Shown here in pieces: positions 40,760-48,988 of a stretch of 64,000 bases of DNA. A program made the position numbers and the translations under genes. Source of the stretch: Amycolatopsis thermoflava N1165 (GTDB lineage Bacteria > Actinomycetota > Actinomycetes > Mycobacteriales > Pseudonocardiaceae). How positions within the stretch are numbered: position 1 is the stretch's first letter; every line of letters begins with the position of its first letter. The notes under the pieces were generated by a model, which made no database searches, was not told where the DNA came from, and saw nothing but the letters and a program-made list of their open reading frames with translations. The stretch spans positions 1,353,731 to 1,417,730 of the forward strand of contig NZ_KI421511.1 in the NCBI RefSeq assembly GCF_000473265.1, read 5' to 3'.

Positions 40760-41733
40760 GCCGCTGCCTCCTCTTCCGCGGGGTGGTCGGTCAGCGCCAG
40801 GAACACCTCGTCGAGGCTGGGCTGGCCGAGGGCGAAGTCGTCGACGGTGATGCCGGCCTGCGCCAGGTCGGACAGCGCGCGGGCGGCGTGCTCGGCCGCG
40901 CCGAGGTCGGACTCGCCGCCGCCGATGCGCGCGGTCAGCGACACCGGGTCGCCGCCCAGCTCCACAGTGGACCCGAGCGCGCGGGCCATCACCCGCTGCG
41001 CCTCGGCGCGCTGGGCGCCGTCGCGCAGGCGGACGTGGATCGAGCCGGCGCCGACGGAGGCCTTCAGCTCGCCGGGGGTGCCCTCGGCGATCACCTTGCC
41101 GTGGTCGATGACCGCGATCCGGCCGGCGAGGTGGTCGGCCTCGTCGAGGTACTGGGTGGTGAGCAGGACGGTGGTGCCCTGGGCGACGATGATCCGCACT
41201 ATGTCCCACACCTGGTTGCGGCTGCGCGGGTCCAGGCCGGTGGTCGGCTCGTCCAGGAACAGCACGTCCGGGGTGCGCAGGATGCTGGCCGCGATGTCGA
41301 TGCGCCGCCGCATGCCGCCGGAGTAGTTCTTCACCTGCCTGCCGCCGGCGTCGGTCAGCCCGAACGCCTCCAGCAGCTGGTCGGCGCGGCGCCGCGCGGC
41401 CGGTTTGCGGTGTCCCAGCAGGCGGCCCAGCAGCATGAGGTTCTCGACGCCGGTCAGGTCCTCGTCGATCGAGGCGTACTGGCCGGTGAGGCTCACCCGC
41501 TGCCGCACCGCGTCCGGTTCACGCAGCACGTCGTGGCCGAACACCCTGGCCTGCCCGCCGTCGGGCCGGAGCAGGGTGGCCAGCACCCGCACCGCGGTGG
41601 TCTTGCCCGCGCCGTTCGGTCCGAGCACGCCGTACACGGTGCCGGCGGGCACGGCCAGATCGACGCCGTCCACGGCGCGGGTCTTGCCGAACACCTTGAC
41701 CAGCCCGGACGTTTCGATCGCCAGGTCGCTCAT
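40756..41733 (-). CDS. ABC transporter ATP-binding protein (DrrA-like)
   Basis: A 325-residue ATPase: Walker [10 protein letters not shown] (about 38-46), signature [12 protein letters not shown], Walker [13 protein letters not shown], then a C-terminal ~90-residue regulatory extension ending in the Glu/Ala tail found in DrrA. It energises the adjacent permease. ATG 41733 follows GGAAGGAAGGA. It lies 17 bases after the FMN reductase gene, so reductase, ATPase and permease form one transcription unit. Confidence 0.92.
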   Translation of the reverse strand: MSDLAIETSGLVKVFGKTRAVDGVDLAVPAGTVYGVLGPNGAGKTTAVRVLATLLRPDGGQARVFGHDVLREPDAVRQRVSLTGQYASIDEDLTGVENLMLLGRLLGHRKPAARRRADQLLEAFGLTDAGGRQVKNYSGGMRRRIDIAASILRTPDVLFLDEPTTGLDPRSRNQVWDIVRIIVAQGTTVLLTTQYLDEADHLAGRIAVIDHGKVIAEGTPGELKASVGAGSIHVRLRDGAQRAEAQRVMARALGSTVELGGDPVSLTARIGGGESDLGAAEHAARALSDLAQAGITVDDFALGQPSLDEVFLALTDHPAEEEAAA

Positions 41734-41750
41734 GGTCCTTCCTTCCTTGT

Positions 41751-42311
41751 TCACGCCACGTAGGGGCGGGCCCGGCGGGCGGCGCGCAGCGCGTGGCCCC
41801 ACCAGACGAGCTGGTCGAGCATCGGGCCGGCCGCGTGGCGGACGGCCTCGTCACGCGGGCCGCCGTCGGGCCCCATGTCGAAGAGGTTGAAGCTCACGGT
41901 GTTGCGCAGGGTCACGGTGTGCAGCTCGGTGAACACCACACGGAGCTGCTCGACCGCGTACAGCCCGGCGCAGCTGCAGCCGTAGGACACGAACGCCACC
42001 GGTTTGGCCTGCCACTCGTCGTAGGCGAAGTCGATCGCCTGCTTCAGGGAGGCCGGGAAGCTGCGGTTGTACTCCGGGGTGACGACGACGAACGCGTCCG
42101 CGCGGTCGATGCGGGAGGTGAAGGCCGTCATCGCCGGGGTGGCGCGGGCGGGGTAGCGGGCCGGGAAGTCGAACTCCGCGAGGTCCACCACGGACAGGTC
42201 GAGGTCGTCGCGCTGGCCCGCGGTGCGGGCGAACCACTGCCCGACCCGCTGCCCGGCGCGGCCCTCCCGCGTGCTCCCGATCAGGACCAGGACCCTCAGG
42301 ACGTCCTCCAC
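41751..42311 (-). CDS. NADPH-dependent FMN reductase
   Basis: A 186-residue flavodoxin-like reductase. [18 protein letters not shown] is the FMN phosphate loop, and [21 protein letters not shown] (about residues 75-95) is the family's isoalloxazine-binding block. It uses NADPH to reduce FMN or quinones/azo compounds. GTG 42311 follows GGAGG with five bases of spacing. It is the first gene of the unit with the DrrAB-type exporter. Three CGCTAGATC half-sites lie just upstream and may bind its regulator. Confidence 0.9.
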   Translation of the reverse strand: MEDVLRVLVLIGSTREGRAGQRVGQWFARTAGQRDDLDLSVVDLAEFDFPARYPARATPAMTAFTSRIDRADAFVVVTPEYNRSFPASLKQAIDFAYDEWQAKPVAFVSYGCSCAGLYAVEQLRVVFTELHTVTLRNTVSFNLFDMGPDGGPRDEAVRHAAGPMLDQLVWWGHALRAARRARPYVA

Positions 42312-42341
42312 GGCGGCCTCCTCCCGTTCTCGACCGGAAGG

Positions 42342-42372
42342 CGCTAGATCGGCCGCTAGATCGGATCTAGCG
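42342..42372. promoter_or_regulatory. Three half-sites CGCTAGATC upstream of the FMN reductase
   Basis: CGCTAGATC at 42342-42350 and again at 42354-42362, the latter forming a perfect 19-bp dyad with GATCTAGCG at 42364-42372 (centre G42363). They lie 30-60 bases from the reductase start, suiting an operator for a dimeric regulator (TetR- or MarR-type) not encoded here. Confidence 0.65.
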
Positions 42373-42477
42373 GGCGGGGGCCCGGAACCGGAACCTCCAG
42401 TTCGGTTGCCGCTCGAGCAGGTCGGTCAGGGCCGCGACGGTGGCCTCGTCCAGGTCGGTCGCCGGCCGGAGGGGCAC
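42367..42477 (-). pseudogene. Possible gene-end remnant (36 codons)
   Basis: Reading leftward from GTG 42477, the peptide RPATDLDEATVAALTDLLER followed by QPNWRFRFRAPAR has normal protein composition and codon use and ends at TAG (42367-42369), inside the CGCTAGATC dyad. A stop about 45 bases upstream of the GTG blocks extension. It may be the 3' end of a lost gene, or a small protein; no family is recognised. The rest of 42373-42588 shows nothing else apart from the promoter of the next gene. Confidence 0.3.
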
Positions 42478-42588
42478 AGCAGGGAGATGCGCGGGCGGGC
42501 ACGCTGCGTCCGCACTCGCTCATCGACCGGCTCCACCACGGATTCCGGCCGGAGCGGAAACGATCTCGCACGGGTTACGCTCGACCGC

Positions 42589-44142
42589 GTGACGGAGCTG
42601 TCCTTCGAGCCGCTGTCGCCGGTGTCCTTCCTGGACCGGGCGGAGGCGGCCCACGGTGACCGGACCGGGGTGGTCGACGGGGCGCGGCGCTTCACCTACG
42701 CCGAACTGGCCGACCGGTGCCGCCGGCTGGCCGGCGCGCTCGCGCCGCTCGCGCGGGGCCGGCCGGTCGCCGTTCTCGCGCCGAACACGCACGTGCTGCT
42801 GGAAGCCAACTTCGGGGTGCCGTGGGCCGGGGTGCCGCTGGTCGCGGTCAACACCCGCCTGTCCGCGGGCGAGATCGCCTGGATCCTGCAGCACTGCCAG
42901 GCCGCGGTGCTGGTGCACGACCCGGTGTTCGACGAGCTGGTCGCCGAGGTGCTGGCCAGGCTGGACAGGCCGGTCGAGGTGATCCGCGCGGGGGACGAGT
43001 ACGAGGAGCTGCTCGCCGGCGCGACCCCGCGGGCCGAGGCGCCGCGCGACGAGCGCGGCCTGTTGTCGATCAACTACACCTCGGGCACGACCGGCCGTCC
43101 GAAAGGGGTGATGTACCACCACCGCGGGGCGTACCTGCAGGCGCTGGCGATGGTCGGGCACACCGGGCTCTCACCGTCGGCCGTGCACCTGTGGACGCTG
43201 CCCATGTTCCACTGCAACGGCTGGTGCTTCCCGTGGGCGGTGACCGCGGCCGCGGCGACGCACGTCTGCCTGCCGAAGGTCGAGCCGGCGCTGGTGTGGC
43301 GGCTGATCCGCGACGAGGGCGTCACGCACCTCAACGGCGCCCCGACCGTGCTGTCGATGCTCGCCTACGCCCCGGAGGCCGCGCCGGTCGCGCACCCGGT
43401 CCGCGTCGCCACCGGGGGCGCCCCGCCGACCCCGGCGATCCTGCGCCGCATGGGGGAACTGGGCTTCGACGTCACGCACCTCTACGGCCTCACCGAAACG
43501 TTCGGGCCGATCATGATCTGCGACTGGCGTCCCGAGTGGAACGCGCTGGACACCGCCGCGCAGGCCCGGCTCAAGGCGCGGCAGGGCGTGGGGAACCTGG
43601 TGTCCTGCCGGGCCCGGGTCGTCGCCGAGGACGGATCGGACGTGCCCGCCGACGGCGCGACCACCGGCGAAATCGCGGTGCGCGGCAACAACGTCATGCT
43701 CGGCTACTACCGGGACCCGGACGCCACCGCCGAGGCCGCGCCGGACGGCTGGTTCCGCACCGGCGACCTCGGCGTGATGCACCCGGACGGTTACGTCGAA
43801 CTGCGCGACCGCAGCAAGGACGTGATCATCTCCGGCGGCGAGAACATCGCCAGCGTCGAGGTGGAGCAGGCGATCGCCGACCACCCGGCGGTGCTGGAGG
43901 TCGCCGTCATCGCGGTGCCGGACGACCACTGGGGCGAGGTGCCCGCCGCCTACGTGACCCTGCACGACGGGGCGTCGGCGACCGCCGAGGAGATCGTCGA
44001 GTTCGTCCGGGGGAGGATCGCGCGGTTCAAGGCACCCAGGCGGGTGGTGTTCGGGCCGCTGCCCAAGACGTCCACCGGCAAGATCCAGAAATACGTGCTG
44101 CGCGACCAGGCGTGGGCCGGCCGCGTGTCGCGTATCCGATGA
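42589..44142 (+). CDS. Acyl-CoA synthetase (AMP-forming)
   Basis: A 517-residue adenylate-forming enzyme. NYTSGTTGRPKGVMYHHRG (about residues 162-180) is the phosphate loop; YGLTETFGP and GWFRTGDLGVMHPDGYVELRD are further core motifs; the catalytic Lys is in KTSTGKIQK near the C-terminus. HCNGWCFPW is characteristic of medium/long-chain fatty-acyl-CoA synthetases of the AlkK/FadD35-like type. It activates a fatty or aromatic acid to the CoA thioester. GTG 42589 lies seven bases after TACGCT (42576-42581) with no ribosome site, so a leaderless mRNA is likely. It is monocistronic. Confidence 0.92.
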   Translation: MTELSFEPLSPVSFLDRAEAAHGDRTGVVDGARRFTYAELADRCRRLAGALAPLARGRPVAVLAPNTHVLLEANFGVPWAGVPLVAVNTRLSAGEIAWILQHCQAAVLVHDPVFDELVAEVLARLDRPVEVIRAGDEYEELLAGATPRAEAPRDERGLLSINYTSGTTGRPKGVMYHHRGAYLQALAMVGHTGLSPSAVHLWTLPMFHCNGWCFPWAVTAAAATHVCLPKVEPALVWRLIRDEGVTHLNGAPTVLSMLAYAPEAAPVAHPVRVATGGAPPTPAILRRMGELGFDVTHLYGLTETFGPIMICDWRPEWNALDTAAQARLKARQGVGNLVSCRARVVAEDGSDVPADGATTGEIAVRGNNVMLGYYRDPDATAEAAPDGWFRTGDLGVMHPDGYVELRDRSKDVIISGGENIASVEVEQAIADHPAVLEVAVIAVPDDHWGEVPAAYVTLHDGASATAEEIVEFVRGRIARFKAPRRVVFGPLPKTSTGKIQKYVLRDQAWAGRVSRIR

Positions 44143-44216
44143 GTAACGACACGGGTTAGCGGTCCACCCGGCGGGGTAGCCGGTGAGCAACGAACGCTAG
44201 GCAGGGGTGGGCGCGA

Positions 44217-44336
44217 ATGTTGTGGCTGATGTTGCTGGTACCAATCGTCATCCTGGTCTTCACGGTGAGTCTGCAGAAGTTCGAGGCCGTGATGCTCGAG
44301 ACCGATCCGTTGCGGGACCGCCGTCGCTACCGATGA
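44217..44336 (+). CDS. 39-residue single-pass membrane peptide upstream of devR
   Basis: ATG 44217 begins MLWLMLLVPIVILVFTVS, a single membrane helix, followed by a charged tail LQKFEAVMLETDPLRDRRR and the stop TGA at 44334-44336. AGGGGTGGG precedes the start, and the stop is nine bases before the devR ATG, so the two are almost certainly co-transcribed. The N-in helix with a cytoplasmic-facing basic end could act as a membrane anchor or sensor accessory. No family is recognised. Confidence 0.6.
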   Translation: MLWLMLLVPIVILVFTVSLQKFEAVMLETDPLRDRRRYR

Positions 44337-44345
44337 GGTGAGGGG

Positions 44346-44993
44346 ATGATCACGGTCTTCCTGGTCGACGATCACGAGGTGGTGCGGCGCGGAGTCGCGG
44401 ACCTGGTGGAGGCCGATCCGGAGCTGACCGTGGTGGGCGAGGCCTCGACGATGGGCGAGGCGCTGACGCGGATCCCGGCGGCGCGGCCGGACGTGGCGGT
44501 GCTGGACCTGCGGCTGCCCGACGGCAGCGGCATCGAGCTGTGCCGGGAGCTGCGGTCCCGGATGCCGGAGCTGCACTGCCTGATCCTCACGTCCTACACC
44601 GACGAGCAGGCCATGCTCGACGCGATCATGGCCGGCGCGGGCGGGTACGTGGTGAAGGACGTGCGCGGCATGGAACTGGTGTCGGCGGTGCGGCAGGTCG
44701 GGGCCGGGAAGTCCTTGCTGGACAACCGGGCGGCCTCCGCGCTGATGTCCCGGATCCGGGACGAGGCCGCGCCGGCCGGTGCCGTGTCACGGCTGTCGGA
44801 GCAGGAACGCAAGCTGCTCGACCTGATCGGCGAGGGGCTGACCAACCGCGAGATCGCCGAACGCATGTTCCTGGCCGAGAAGACCGTGAAGAACTACGTG
44901 TCGCGACTGCTGCACAAGCTCGGGATGCAGCGGCGCACGCAGGCGGCCGTGCTGGCGACGAGCCTGCGCCGGGACCGGCCGGGCCGCCGGTAG
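44346..44993 (+). CDS. devR: NarL/LuxR response regulator, DevR/DosR orthologue
   Basis: A 215-residue response regulator strongly resembling M. tuberculosis DevR. The receiver has DD at 8-9, phospho-Asp D54 in [11 protein letters not shown], Thr82 (LTSYT) and Lys104 (YVVKD), the same numbering as DevR. The C-terminal LuxR helix-turn-helix includes [20 protein letters not shown] and RLLHKLGM. DevR in mycobacteria switches on the hypoxia/NO dormancy regulon when phosphorylated by DevS/DosT. No sensor kinase lies next to it here. Its ATG follows GAGGTGAGGGG, directly behind the 39-residue peptide gene. Confidence 0.92.
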   Translation: MITVFLVDDHEVVRRGVADLVEADPELTVVGEASTMGEALTRIPAARPDVAVLDLRLPDGSGIELCRELRSRMPELHCLILTSYTDEQAMLDAIMAGAGGYVVKDVRGMELVSAVRQVGAGKSLLDNRAASALMSRIRDEAAPAGAVSRLSEQERKLLDLIGEGLTNREIAERMFLAEKTVKNYVSRLLHKLGMQRRTQAAVLATSLRRDRPGRR

Positions 44994-45021
44994 CGGCGGC
45001 CCGGCTGCTGGTGTTCCGGCG

Positions 45022-45855
45022 TCAGCGGACGTTGAAGGTGTCCGGGTCGGGCCCGGTCCGCAGGCCCTTCTCCAGCTTCGCCAGCTCGGCGAGGTCGCTG
45101 TCGTCGAGTTCGAAGCCGAACACGTCGAGGTTCTCCTTGATCCGGGACGGCGTGACCGACTTCGGGATCACGACGTTGCCCAGCTGCAGGTGCCAGCGCA
45201 GCACGATCTGCGCCGGGGTGCGGCCGTGCTTGTCCGCGAGCGCGGTGATCGCCTGCTCGCCGAGCAGCTCGCCCCCCTTGGCCAGCGGGCTCCACGCCTC
45301 GGTCACGATGCCGTGCCGGGCGTGGTACTCCCGCAGCTCGGTCTGCTGCAGGTAGGGGTGCAGCTCGATCTGGTTGACCGCGGGCACGATCTGGCTCTCC
45401 TGCGCCAGCCGGTCCAGGTGGTGCGGCTGGAAGTTGGACACGCCGATCGCGCGGATGCGGCTGTCGGAGTAGAGGCGCTCGAACGCGCGCCAGCTGTCGG
45501 CGTAGCGGTCGGCCTCCGGGACCGGCCAGTGGATCAGGTACAGGTCCAGGTACTCCAGGCCGAGATCGGCCATGCTCTTGTCGAACGCGCGCAGCGTCTC
45601 GTCGTAGCCCTGGTCGGAGTTCCACAGCTTGGTGGTGACGAACAGCTCCTCGCGCGCGATGCCGGACTGGGCCAGCGCCTTGCCCACCGCGGCCTCGTTG
45701 GCGTAGGCGGTCGCGGTGTCGATGCTGCGGTATCCGGCCTCCAGGGCCGCGGTGACGGCCTGGGTGGTCTCGTCGGCGGGGACCTGGAAGACCCCGTAGC
45801 CCACCTGCGGCATGTGCACGCCGTTGTTCAGTTCGACCGTGGGAATGGCGGTCAT
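45022..45855 (-). CDS. Aldo/keto reductase (AKR5-like)
   Basis: A 277-residue NADPH-dependent barrel reductase. YRSIDTATAYANEAAVGKAL holds the catalytic Asp and Tyr, FVTTKLWNSDQG the Lys, and YLIHWPVP the His. IPKSVTPSRIKENLDVFGF is the cofactor loop. This is the 2,5-diketo-gluconate/methylglyoxal-reductase type (DkgA-like). ATG 45855 with AAAGGA is preferred to ATG 45879. It lies 20 bases after the MFS transporter gene and is probably co-transcribed with it under control of the divergent MarR regulator. Confidence 0.92.
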   Translation of the reverse strand: MTAIPTVELNNGVHMPQVGYGVFQVPADETTQAVTAALEAGYRSIDTATAYANEAAVGKALAQSGIAREELFVTTKLWNSDQGYDETLRAFDKSMADLGLEYLDLYLIHWPVPEADRYADSWRAFERLYSDSRIRAIGVSNFQPHHLDRLAQESQIVPAVNQIELHPYLQQTELREYHARHGIVTEAWSPLAKGGELLGEQAITALADKHGRTPAQIVLRWHLQLGNVVIPKSVTPSRIKENLDVFGFELDDSDLAELAKLEKGLRTGPDPDTFNVR

Positions 45856-45875
45856 GTCGTTCCTTTCGCTGTCGT

Positions 45876-47060
45876 TCATCGGTGGACGGCCGGGATCTCC
45901 GGCTGCGTCCGGGTGGCCGGGCGCCGGTCGAGCGCGCCGGAGACCAGCGCGACGCCGAGCCCGGCGGCGGCCAGCACCGCGCCTATCCAGCTCGGCGCGG
46001 TGTAGCCGAGGCCGTGGCCGATCGCGAGCCCGCCCAGCCAGGCGCCGCCCGCGTTGCCGAGGTTGAACGCCGCGATGTTCGCGGCCGACGCCAGTGCCGG
46101 CGCGTCCCCGGCCTTGGCCATGACACGGGCCTGCAGCGGCGGCACGGTCGCGAACCCGGCGGCGCCGAACAACGCGATCGTGACGGCGGCGGGCAGCTGC
46201 GCGTGCGCGGTGAAGACGAACGCGACGAGCACCACGGCCAGCGCGGCCAGGATGACGTACAGGCTCGGCATCAGCGCGCGGTCGGCGGCCTTGCCCCCGA
46301 GCAGGTTGCCCACCACCAGGCCCCCGCCAAACAACACGAGGAGCCAGGTCACCGCGCCGGGGGAGAAGCCGGCGACGCCGGTCATCATCGGGGCGATGTA
46401 GGTGAAGGAGGCGAACACCCCGCCGAAGCCGAGCGCGGTCATGGCCAGCGCGAGCCACACCTGCGGCCGCCGGAACACGGCCAGCTCGCTGCGCAGGCTC
46501 TGGCCCTCGGTGACGGGCTGGCGGGGGACGAGCGCGACGACGCCCAGCAGAGCGATCACGCCGAGGACGGCCACCGCCCAGAACGTGGAGCGCCAGCCGA
46601 GGTGCTGGCCCAGCGCGGTGCCGCCGGGCACGCCGAGCACGTTGGCGACGGTCAGGCCCGTGAACATGATCGCGATGGCGCTCGCCTGGCGGGACTTCGG
46701 CACGAGCGAGGCGGCGACGACCGAGCCGACGCCGAAGAACGCGCCGTGCGAGAGGGCGGCGATCACGCGGCCGGTCATGAGCAGACCGTATCCGGGGGCG
46801 ATCGCGGAGACGACGTTGCCCGCGATGAACAACACCATCAGGCCGGTGAGGACGGTCTTGCGCGGCACCTTCGAGCCGAGCGCGGTGAGCAGGGGCGCGC
46901 CGACCACGACGCCCAGGGCGTAACCGGAGATCAGGAGCCCGGCCGTGGGCACCGAGACGCCGAGGTCGGTGGCGACCTCGGGCAGCAGGCCCATGATCAC
47001 GAACTCCGTGGTGCCGATGCCGAAGGCGGCGATGGCCAGCGCGATGAGGGCGACAGGCAT
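45876..47060 (-). CDS. MFS transporter (DHA1, AraJ/CmlA-like)
   Basis: A 394-residue transporter with 12 hydrophobic helices. FGIGTTEFVIMGLLPEVA at the N-terminus, GYALGVVVGAPLL and GRVIAALSHGAFFGVG are typical of AraJ/CmlA-like drug or sugar-efflux DHA1 members. ATG 47060 follows GAGGAAC. It is first in a two-gene unit with the aldo/keto reductase. The divergent MarR gene and a nested palindrome at 47095-47137 point to repression relieved by a small lipophilic compound. Confidence 0.92.
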   Translation of the reverse strand: MPVALIALAIAAFGIGTTEFVIMGLLPEVATDLGVSVPTAGLLISGYALGVVVGAPLLTALGSKVPRKTVLTGLMVLFIAGNVVSAIAPGYGLLMTGRVIAALSHGAFFGVGSVVAASLVPKSRQASAIAIMFTGLTVANVLGVPGGTALGQHLGWRSTFWAVAVLGVIALLGVVALVPRQPVTEGQSLRSELAVFRRPQVWLALAMTALGFGGVFASFTYIAPMMTGVAGFSPGAVTWLLVLFGGGLVVGNLLGGKAADRALMPSLYVILAALAVVLVAFVFTAHAQLPAAVTIALFGAAGFATVPPLQARVMAKAGDAPALASAANIAAFNLGNAGGAWLGGLAIGHGLGYTAPSWIGAVLAAAGLGVALVSGALDRRPATRTQPEIPAVHR

Positions 47061-47094
47061 GTGGTTCCTCGTCAGAGCTTGGGGATCAGCTTGA

Positions 47095-47137
47095 GCAACT
47101 ACCCGCTCTCGCAATAGTTGCAGACGCGGGTTATTGC
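47095..47137. promoter_or_regulatory. Nested palindromic operator between MFS and MarR genes
   Basis: An inner dyad GCAATAGTTGC (47111-47121) lies within GCAACTA (47095-47101)/TAGTTGC (47115-47121). Overlapping outer arms GCAACTACCCGC (47095-47106) and GCGGGTTATTGC (47126-47137) match at 10 of 12 bases. The recurring GCAA/TTGC words at three positions suggest cooperative MarR binding. Confidence 0.7.
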
Positions 47138-47195
47138 CAACGACGGCTAGACTAGCAGGCAAGTAGACTGGGGGCCTGCGAGGAAGAGGTGAAGC

Positions 47196-47657
47196 GTGTC
47201 ACTGCCCGACGACGCGGTCGAAGCCCGCGCACACGGCTGGCGAACCCTGGCGGCGCTGCACGCCCGGATCGAGGACCGGCTGGAGCGCGCGCTGCAACGT
47301 GACCACGAGCTGTCCGTGAGCGAGTACACGGTGCTGGAGGTGCTGTCCCGCCAGGACGGCTTCCACCTGCGCATGAACCAGCTCTCCAGTGCCGTCGTGC
47401 TGAGCCAGTCCGCGACCACGCGGCTGGTCAGCAGACTGGAGGACCGGGGGCTGCTGCAGCGCTACCTGTGCCCGACCGACCGCCGCGGGATCTACACGGA
47501 GGTGACCGCGGCGGGGCGGGAGTTGTTGGCCGCCGCGCGGCCCACCCATGACCGGGCCCTGACGGAGGCGTTGGCGGCGGCGGAGGAGCTGCCGGAGCTG
47601 GCGCCGCTGGTGGGGGCGCTGCAGGCGCTGGAGTTGCCGGCGGCCGCGGGGCGCTGA
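47196..47657 (+). CDS. MarR-family regulator
   Basis: A 153-residue winged-helix protein: SEYTVLEVLSRQDGFHLRMNQL, SQSATTRLVSRLEDRGLLQR (recognition helix) and the wing PTDRRGIYTEVT. It lacks the N-terminal Cys of the two OhrR-like paralogues elsewhere in the window, so it probably senses a ligand rather than a peroxide. GTG 47196 follows GAGGAAGAGG. It is divergent from the MFS/aldo-keto reductase pair and very probably represses it and itself. Confidence 0.9.
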   Translation: MSLPDDAVEARAHGWRTLAALHARIEDRLERALQRDHELSVSEYTVLEVLSRQDGFHLRMNQLSSAVVLSQSATTRLVSRLEDRGLLQRYLCPTDRRGIYTEVTAAGRELLAAARPTHDRALTEALAAAEELPELAPLVGALQALELPAAAGR

Positions 47658-47828
47658 CGCCGGGCTGCTGGGTATTGGCTGCGTCGGCGCCCGCGGATTT
47701 CTGTTCGTTCCCCTGTGCCCGGTCGCGGTTGCGCGGCTTGCGGCACGCGGTGTGGCGGGCGCGCTGGGCGGCGGACCGTGCGCGCAGGGGCGCGGGGCTG
47801 TCCGGCCGCGCGGGTTAGGGTCCCGGGT

Positions 47829-48332
47829 GTGTCGATCAACTTCGGTGGCGTGCTGGCGTTCGCGGGGCTGCTGGCCGTCGGCGGGTGCGCCGCCGATCGC
47901 GGCTACGCCGTGCCGGATCACGTGTGCGGCGTTCCGGTGGACGCCGCCGCGCTGGCGTCGCTCCTGCCGGGCGGTGAGGGGATCACCGAGAGCTTCACCG
48001 ACAAGGGGCAGGGCAGCGTGTCGTGCCGGCTGAGCGTGGACGGGTCGACCGTGCTCTACCTCGCGGCCGACATCACCGACCGTGGCACCGCCGCGGTGTC
48101 CCTGGACGACGACGGCCTTCGGCGGCTCGGGAACCCCGTCCTCGTCGACGGCGCGGGCGACGTGACCGCGGTGGCGGACCGCGGGGCCAAAGCAGCGGCC
48201 GAATGCACGCACGCCGGACAGCCGCGGTTGTTCGTGGGTCTCGTCCAGTCGGAGGCCGCACCACCGCGGGACGCGCTGCTGGCGTTCCTGGCGAGCTGGT
48301 TCCCCGCGGCGCGCGCGGCGCTGGGGTGCTGA
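47829..48332 (+). CDS. Small secreted lipoprotein of unknown function
   Basis: A 167-residue protein with a lipobox (LAVGGC, Cys near residue 20). The mature part has four further Cys (HVCGV, VSCRL, AECTH and the C-terminal GC) and beta-rich stretches (STVLYLAADIT). It resembles the DUF3558-like lipoprotein class of Pseudonocardiales in size and layout, but I cannot assign it firmly. GTG 47829 lies seven bases after TAGGGT (47816-47821), a leaderless pattern. It ends one base before the convergent TetR stop. The 171 bases upstream hold only this promoter. Confidence 0.68.
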   Translation: MSINFGGVLAFAGLLAVGGCAADRGYAVPDHVCGVPVDAAALASLLPGGEGITESFTDKGQGSVSCRLSVDGSTVLYLAADITDRGTAAVSLDDDGLRRLGNPVLVDGAGDVTAVADRGAKAAAECTHAGQPRLFVGLVQSEAAPPRDALLAFLASWFPAARAALGC

Positions 48333-48333
48333 C

Positions 48334-48900
48334 TCAGCGCAGCCCGGCGATCAGCAGTTCCACCAGGCGGCGGGCGTCGTAGCGGGGGTCCGAGTCCGCG
48401 CCGACACACAGGTTTCCCACGCCGCGCATCAGGGCGTACGCCTCGACCTCCCGGCGGATCTCGCCCGCGGCGCGCGCGGCTTCGAGGAGGTTCGCGCACA
48501 CCGGGACCAGCCGCTCCAGGAAGTAGGCGTGCAGCGCGGCGAAGCCCGCCTCGTCGGACTGCAGTACGCCCGCCAAGCCGTGCTTCGTCACCAGGAAGTC
48601 CACGAACAGGTCCACCCACTTCCGCAGCGCCTCGTACGGCGCCTCGCTCGCCAGCAGCGCCGGACCGGCCTCGGCGCAGGCGTCGACCTGGTGCCGGTAC
48701 ACGGCGATGATCAGGTCCGCCCTGGTGGGGAAGTGGCGGTAGATCGTGCCCATCCCGACCCCGGCCTCCGCGGCGATGTCCCGCACCGGTGCGTCCACGC
48801 CCGCCCGCACGAACACCGCGGCGGCCGCGTCCAGCAGGGCCTTCTCGTTCCGCCGGGCGTCCGCCCGCTTGGTCCGGGCTGGCTTCCCCTCGTCGGCCAC
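48334..48900 (-). CDS. TetR-family regulator
   Basis: A 188-residue regulator. The N-terminal helix-turn-helix is VRDIAAEAGVGMGTIYRHFPTRADLI (about residues 32-57). The C-terminal domain (HGLAGVLQSDEAGFAALHAYF) is helical. GTG 48900 has AAGGAGGTG five bases upstream. It is divergent from the aldo/keto reductase gene and from the LLM/alcohol-dehydrogenase genes behind it. Two GCGGAAC/GTTCCGC operators fill the gap, so it probably represses both directions. Confidence 0.9.
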   Translation of the reverse strand: MADEGKPARTKRADARRNEKALLDAAAAVFVRAGVDAPVRDIAAEAGVGMGTIYRHFPTRADLIIAVYRHQVDACAEAGPALLASEAPYEALRKWVDLFVDFLVTKHGLAGVLQSDEAGFAALHAYFLERLVPVCANLLEAARAAGEIRREVEAYALMRGVGNLCVGADSDPRYDARRLVELLIAGLR

Positions 48901-48918
48901 GCACACCTCCTTGCTAAG

Positions 48919-48960
48919 CGGAACAAGGTTCCGTATCGTGGTAGCGGAGCAACGTTCCGC
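48919..48960. promoter_or_regulatory. Twin TetR operators
   Basis: CGGAACAAGGTTCCG (48919-48933) and GCGGAGCAACGTTCCGC (48944-48960) are two dyads of consensus GCGGAAC-n3-GTTCCGC, with centres 26 bp apart. They lie between the TetR GTG and the aldo/keto reductase ATG. Confidence 0.8.
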
Positions 48961-48988
48961 TTGCTCCCAGCATAGAGGGGACACCGCC

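Noticed and set aside
42356..42571. A 71-codon minus-strand frame upstream of the acyl-CoA synthetase
   Set aside because: Composition is unlike a protein; a different minus frame (42367-42477) is the only plausible coding stretch there.
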